Shown here piece by piece: positions 60,856-64,000 of a stretch of 64,000 bases of DNA. The DNA is from Flavobacteriales bacterium (GTDB lineage: Bacteria; Bacteroidota; Bacteroidia; Flavobacteriales_F; PHOS-HE28), in NCBI GenBank assembly GCA_016710015.1, contig JADJLR010000009.1, forward strand, positions 62,001 through 126,000, given 5' to 3'. Below the pieces are notes generated by a model, which saw nothing but the letters and a program-made list of their open reading frames with translations, was not told the origin of the DNA and did no database searches. The position numbers and the translations under genes were made by a program. Numbering within the stretch: the stretch's first letter is position 1; every line of letters starts with the position of its first letter.

Positions 60856-61959
60856 GCCGAAGGTCGGGGCAACGGCCCCGTTGAGCTTCTTGGATCGTGA
60901 GGTCCCCACGGTGGCAAGAACGAACACCCACGGCAAAAGCGGTACCATGAAGCGCCCACTCCATTCGGCATGCGTCAGTCCGATGAAAACCACGTAGGGG
61001 ATCAGAATTGAAACAAGGAGTTGGACCAGCGGTTCGCGTCGAGCTCGCCATGCTCCGAGCAGTGCCAACGGGTAGAGCAACATCCAACCGGTATTGATGG
61101 CGTTGTGGAACGCCGAATAGTGCGGGCGTGTCAATGTGATTAAAGCGACCATGCGTTGGAACGTGATCTTGCACCATGCCGTGATCCCCACTTGGCCCAA
61201 GAGCGATCTTTGGGCATCGGCGATCGTGTGCTCTTGAAAGACGTTGTTCTGAACGCCACCTACTCCGGCGATCACCTGGCCTTGAGCGATGGGCAAGAGT
61301 TGTGCATGCTCCACCTTCGGAACAGCGATAACGACAACGATCACCGCAGCGCTTCCGAGCAACACGACCGCTGAACGCATCCGTGGACTCCATGTGTCCA
61401 TGAGCCTCCAGAGCAAAACGGGGACCACGAAGAATATCCCTACCGGTCTGGCGAACAGGGTGACCGCTCCGAGGAAGACCAGGATAGGGTCGCGATACGG
61501 AATTCGCGCGGCACGTTCCATGAAAAGGACCGAGAGGCAAGTGAAGAAGTACTCCGTGTACAGGGCCAACGCCCACGTCTGGATCAGTGGGCTAAGCAGG
61601 AACAGGACCATTGTCATACTTCCTGTTCGCGGATCCTTGGTGGTTCGTTCCGCAAGTCGCGAAAGTGCGAACGCGGCCGCAATGCCAAGGATGATCTGCG
61701 CAACGATGGCCAGCTCTGGAGCACCGATCGCCAGGAATGGCAGCAGGAAAACGACGTACGAAGCATACTTCACGTAGTTGCCGAAGAGATCATGGAAGTC
61801 CCCGTGAAGTACCTGCTCTGCACAGCCGATGTATTTCAACGCTTCCTTGTCCGCGAGGATGCCGTGGTGCAGGTACAAGCCGAGGAGCAATACCGCGTGC
61901 AGGCCGAGTGTCACCACGCGGAATGCGGGACTGGAAAGCCAATGGGTCAGAGGGTTCAC
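60847..61959 (-). CDS. Polytopic membrane protein, probable GT-C type glycosyltransferase
   Basis: A 370-residue protein with about nine hydrophobic helices (VVTLGLHAVLLLGLYLHHG, IVAQIILGIAAAFALSRL, VLFLLSPLIQTWALALYTEY). The pattern suggests a GT-C glycosyltransferase such as a mannosyltransferase, but no catalytic motif proves it. The start is set at GTG 61959 (VNPLTHWLS). A -7 element (TACATTTG on the minus strand, plus 61972-61979) lies 13 bases before it, and the first ATG (62124) would overlap carA. Convergent with rplQ. Confidence 0.55.
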   Translation of the reverse strand: MNPLTHWLSSPAFRVVTLGLHAVLLLGLYLHHGILADKEALKYIGCAEQVLHGDFHDLFGNYVKYASYVVFLLPFLAIGAPELAIVAQIILGIAAAFALSRLAERTTKDPRTGSMTMVLFLLSPLIQTWALALYTEYFFTCLSVLFMERAARIPYRDPILVFLGAVTLFARPVGIFFVVPVLLWRLMDTWSPRMRSAVVLLGSAAVIVVVIAVPKVEHAQLLPIAQGQVIAGVGGVQNNVFQEHTIADAQRSLLGQVGITAWCKITFQRMVALITLTRPHYSAFHNAINTGWMLLYPLALLGAWRARREPLVQLLVSILIPYVVFIGLTHAEWSGRFMVPLLPWVFVLATVGTSRSKKLNGAVAPTFGPE

Positions 61960-61971
61960 GCGTGCGATGAC

Positions 61972-61979
61972 CAAATGTA
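61972..61979 (-). promoter_or_regulatory. -7 element for the membrane protein
   Basis: TACATTTG on the minus strand matches TAnnTTTG; a TTG lies 13 bases upstream, closer than ideal. Divergent from the carA promoter. Confidence 0.4.
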
Positions 61980-62037
61980 GGCCGCGTGTTATCAACAGGT
62001 GTGGACGATCTCGTGGAAGTATCCCGGCACCCCTGGG

Positions 62038-62045
62038 TATCTTTG
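62038..62045 (+). promoter_or_regulatory. -7 element for carA
   Basis: TATCTTTG matches TAnnTTTG, 27 bases before the carA ATG. No TTG is found at 19-20 bases upstream, so the -33 half is weak. Confidence 0.5.
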
Positions 62046-62072
62046 CGCACCCTACCGACCCGTCCGACCCGC

Positions 62073-63209
62073 ATGCTTGTATGCCAGCGCCCCGAGGCCC
62101 TTCTACTGCTCGCCGATGGAACACTTTTCCGAGGCCGGGCGATCGGCGCTCTGGGCATCACCACAGGGGAGATCTGCTTCAATACCGGGATGACGGGCTA
62201 TCAGGAGATCTTCACGGATCCCAGTTATACCGGCCAGATCATGACGATGGCCAGTCCGCACATCGGAAACTACGGGGTGAAGTCGGGCGAAGAGGAAGGC
62301 CCGAAGATCAGCATCGCTGGCTTGGTGGTGAAGAAATTCAGCGAGGTGTGGAGCCGAAGTGGTGGTGATGGGTCGTTGGATGATCTCCTCTTAGCACAAG
62401 GGGTCGTTGGCATCAGTGATGTGGATACGCGTAAGCTGGTTCGGCACATCCGGGATCGGGGTGCACAGAATGCCATCATCAGTTCTATGGAGATGGATGT
62501 GGAGGTCTTGAAGAAGGCATTGGCCGCAGCGCCCGACATGGCAGGGTTGGAACTCTCTAGCCGAGTGACCACGAAGAAGGCCTACACGGTCGGGGCGGAA
62601 CATGCACCTTATCGGGTGGCCTTGATCGACTTCGGCGTGAAGCGCAACATCGAACGGTGCCTCGTGGAACGCGCTTGTCAGGTAAAGGTGTTTCCACTAA
62701 CCACACCCTTCGTGGAGATCATGAAATGGGATCCGCACGGCATCATGCTCAGCAATGGCCCGGGCGATCCAAGTGCCATGCCAAAGAGCGTTGGCTTGGT
62801 GAAGGAGGTGCTCGCTGCCGGGTTGCCGGTCTTCGGCATTTGCTTGGGCCACCAGTTGATCGCAGAGAGCCTTGGCATGCGAACGGAAAAGATGCACCAC
62901 GGCCACCGTGGGATCAACCACCCCATCAAGGACCTGACGACCGGGCAGGACGAGGTGACCTCCCAGAACCACGGCTTCGTGGTTCGCCGCAACGATGCGG
63001 AGGCGAACAAGGGTGTCGAGATCACGCACGTGCATTTGAACGATGGGAGCGTTGCCGGTTTCCGGTTGAAGGACCGGCAGGTATTCTGCGTGCAATACCA
63101 TCCCGAAGCCGGTCCCGGCCCTTTGGATAGCAGATACCTCTTCGACCGGTTCGTAGCGAACATGAAAGCCCATATTCCCGTAAGAACCGCCCGAACCCAG
63201 AACGCCTAA
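62073..63209 (+). CDS. carA: Carbamoyl-phosphate synthase, small subunit
   Basis: A 378-residue glutaminase subunit that frees ammonia from glutamine for carbamoyl phosphate (arginine and pyrimidine synthesis). The N-terminal domain starts LLLADGTLFRGRAIG. The triad Cys is in FGICLGHQLIAESLG and the His-Glu pair in QYHPEAGPGP. ATG 62073 fits the family; an in-frame ATG at 61986 does not. carB is not seen here. Confidence 0.97.
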   Translation: MLVCQRPEALLLLADGTLFRGRAIGALGITTGEICFNTGMTGYQEIFTDPSYTGQIMTMASPHIGNYGVKSGEEEGPKISIAGLVVKKFSEVWSRSGGDGSLDDLLLAQGVVGISDVDTRKLVRHIRDRGAQNAIISSMEMDVEVLKKALAAAPDMAGLELSSRVTTKKAYTVGAEHAPYRVALIDFGVKRNIERCLVERACQVKVFPLTTPFVEIMKWDPHGIMLSNGPGDPSAMPKSVGLVKEVLAAGLPVFGICLGHQLIAESLGMRTEKMHHGHRGINHPIKDLTTGQDEVTSQNHGFVVRRNDAEANKGVEITHVHLNDGSVAGFRLKDRQVFCVQYHPEAGPGPLDSRYLFDRFVANMKAHIPVRTARTQNA

Positions 63210-63223
63210 ATCGAATTGTTGCA

Positions 63224-64000
63224 ATGAGTTTGATCGCCAAGATCCACGCCAGGGAGATCCTTGATTCACGCGGAAATCCCACCATCGAAGTGGATGTTTG
63301 GACGGATTCCGGACACATGGGCCGGGCTGCCGTTCCGAGCGGTGCAAGCACCGGTGCGCATGAAGCCGCCGAACTGCGCGATGGCGACAAGAAGCGCTAT
63401 ATGGGCAAAGGCGTGAGCAAAGCCGTTCTGAACGTGAACGGCACCTTGAACAATGAACTGAACGGCGCACTGATCACCGAACAAGCGATGATCGACAAGG
63501 CCTTGATCGCATTGGATGGAACACCGAACAAATCGAATCTGGGGGCGAACGCGATCCTCGGCGTGAGCTTGGCGGTTGCCAAAGCGGCAACCAGTGAAGC
63601 CGGTCTTCCACTCTACCGGTATGTGGGCGGCGTGAATGCCAACGTCCTGCCCGTTCCGTTGATGAACATCCTGAACGGCGGTGCGCACGCGGACAACAAA
63701 GTGGACGTGCAGGAATTCATGATCATGCCGGTAGGTGCCAAGCATTTCGCCGAAGGTCTGCGCATGGGTGCCGAGGTGTTCCACCAGTTGAAGTCCGTGT
63801 TGAAGAAGAAGGGGTTGAGCACCAATGTCGGCGATGAAGGCGGTTTCGCGCCCGACCTCCCTAGCAATGAAGATGCCTTGAAACTCGTGATGCAAGCGAT
63901 CGAACAAGCCGGGTTCAAACCGGGAGAAGATATCGTACTCGCATTGGATTGCGCCAGCACCGAGTTCTACGATACCAAGAAGAAGCGCTATACGCTGGAA
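63224..64000 (+). CDS. eno: Enolase (N-terminal 259 residues)
   Basis: The first 259 codons of enolase, which converts 2-phosphoglycerate to phosphoenolpyruvate. The N-terminal signature ILDSRGNPTIEVDV and the loop VPSGASTGAHEA are present. MNILNGGAHADNKVDVQEFM, DEGGFAPDL and the metal Asp in ALDCASTEFYD follow. It starts 14 bases after carA, so the two are likely cotranscribed; the end lies outside the window. Confidence 0.97.
   Translation, partial: MSLIAKIHAREILDSRGNPTIEVDVWTDSGHMGRAAVPSGASTGAHEAAELRDGDKKRYMGKGVSKAVLNVNGTLNNELNGALITEQAMIDKALIALDGTPNKSNLGANAILGVSLAVAKAATSEAGLPLYRYVGGVNANVLPVPLMNILNGGAHADNKVDVQEFMIMPVGAKHFAEGLRMGAEVFHQLKSVLKKKGLSTNVGDEGGFAPDLPSNEDALKLVMQAIEQAGFKPGEDIVLALDCASTEFYDTKKKRYTLE

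Noticed and set aside
61960..62124. ATG start at 62124 for the minus-strand membrane protein
   Set aside because: It would overlap the carA start and both divergent -7 elements, and the added residues are not membrane-like.

Overview
The window (about 57% G+C) comes from a member of the Bacteroidota, most likely a Flavobacteriales-type lineage. The evidence is type IX secretion (T9SS) C-terminal sorting domains on several exported proteins, -7 elements of the form TAnnTTTG with a TTG about 19 bases upstream, almost no Shine-Dalgarno sequences, DUF4290 and DUF6089 family proteins, a MurA with Asp in place of the fosfomycin-target Cys, and the order rpsL-rpsG-fusA-S10/spc/alpha-carA-eno. I infer the phylum from these traits. 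No 16S rRNA gene is present, so the genus is not claimed.

Layout. 1-15221 is ordinary backbone: the tail of a T9SS cargo, pyruvate dehydrogenase E1 beta, a membrane pyrophosphatase, a 962-residue repeat-rich T9SS protein, a deoxynucleoside kinase, a GH3 enzyme coupled to a secreted beta-propeller-like protein, a DUF2797 protein overlapping a kelch T9SS protein, SppA, and folK overlapping a second deoxynucleoside kinase. A large TPR/OmpA-like lipoprotein follows (15335-17056).

17070-23200 is an accessory island. A decayed IS5-type element sits between the lipoprotein gene and its terminator. Two orphan Rhs C-terminal tips follow. The first is translationally coupled to a secreted unknown protein. 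The second carries a metzincin zinc-protease motif (HExxHxxGxxH). A RAYT (REP-associated tyrosine transposase) gene is bracketed by two inverted REP-like palindromes, and two further copies of the same palindrome sit at points where reading frames break off. The region looks like a polymorphic-toxin tip cassette being reshaped by a REP/RAYT pair, and is the most unusual part of the window.

23217-42372 returns to mixed backbone: a DUF6089 beta-barrel, a TrmH-family methyltransferase, mutS, tRNA-Gly and tRNA-Leu, a GluQ-like synthetase, a Fic-like protein, a lipoprotein, adenine deaminase, a META-domain protein, dnaJ-grpE, a TlpA-like thioredoxin, murA, a DUF4290 protein, uvrD and a second Fic-like protein. 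Both Fic-like proteins have lost the catalytic His.

42623-60795 is one long translation supercluster from rpsL to rplQ, including fusA, secY, map, infA and rpoA, driven by a clear promoter at 42601-42630. It is followed by a convergent membrane protein gene and then carA-eno; eno runs off the end of the window.
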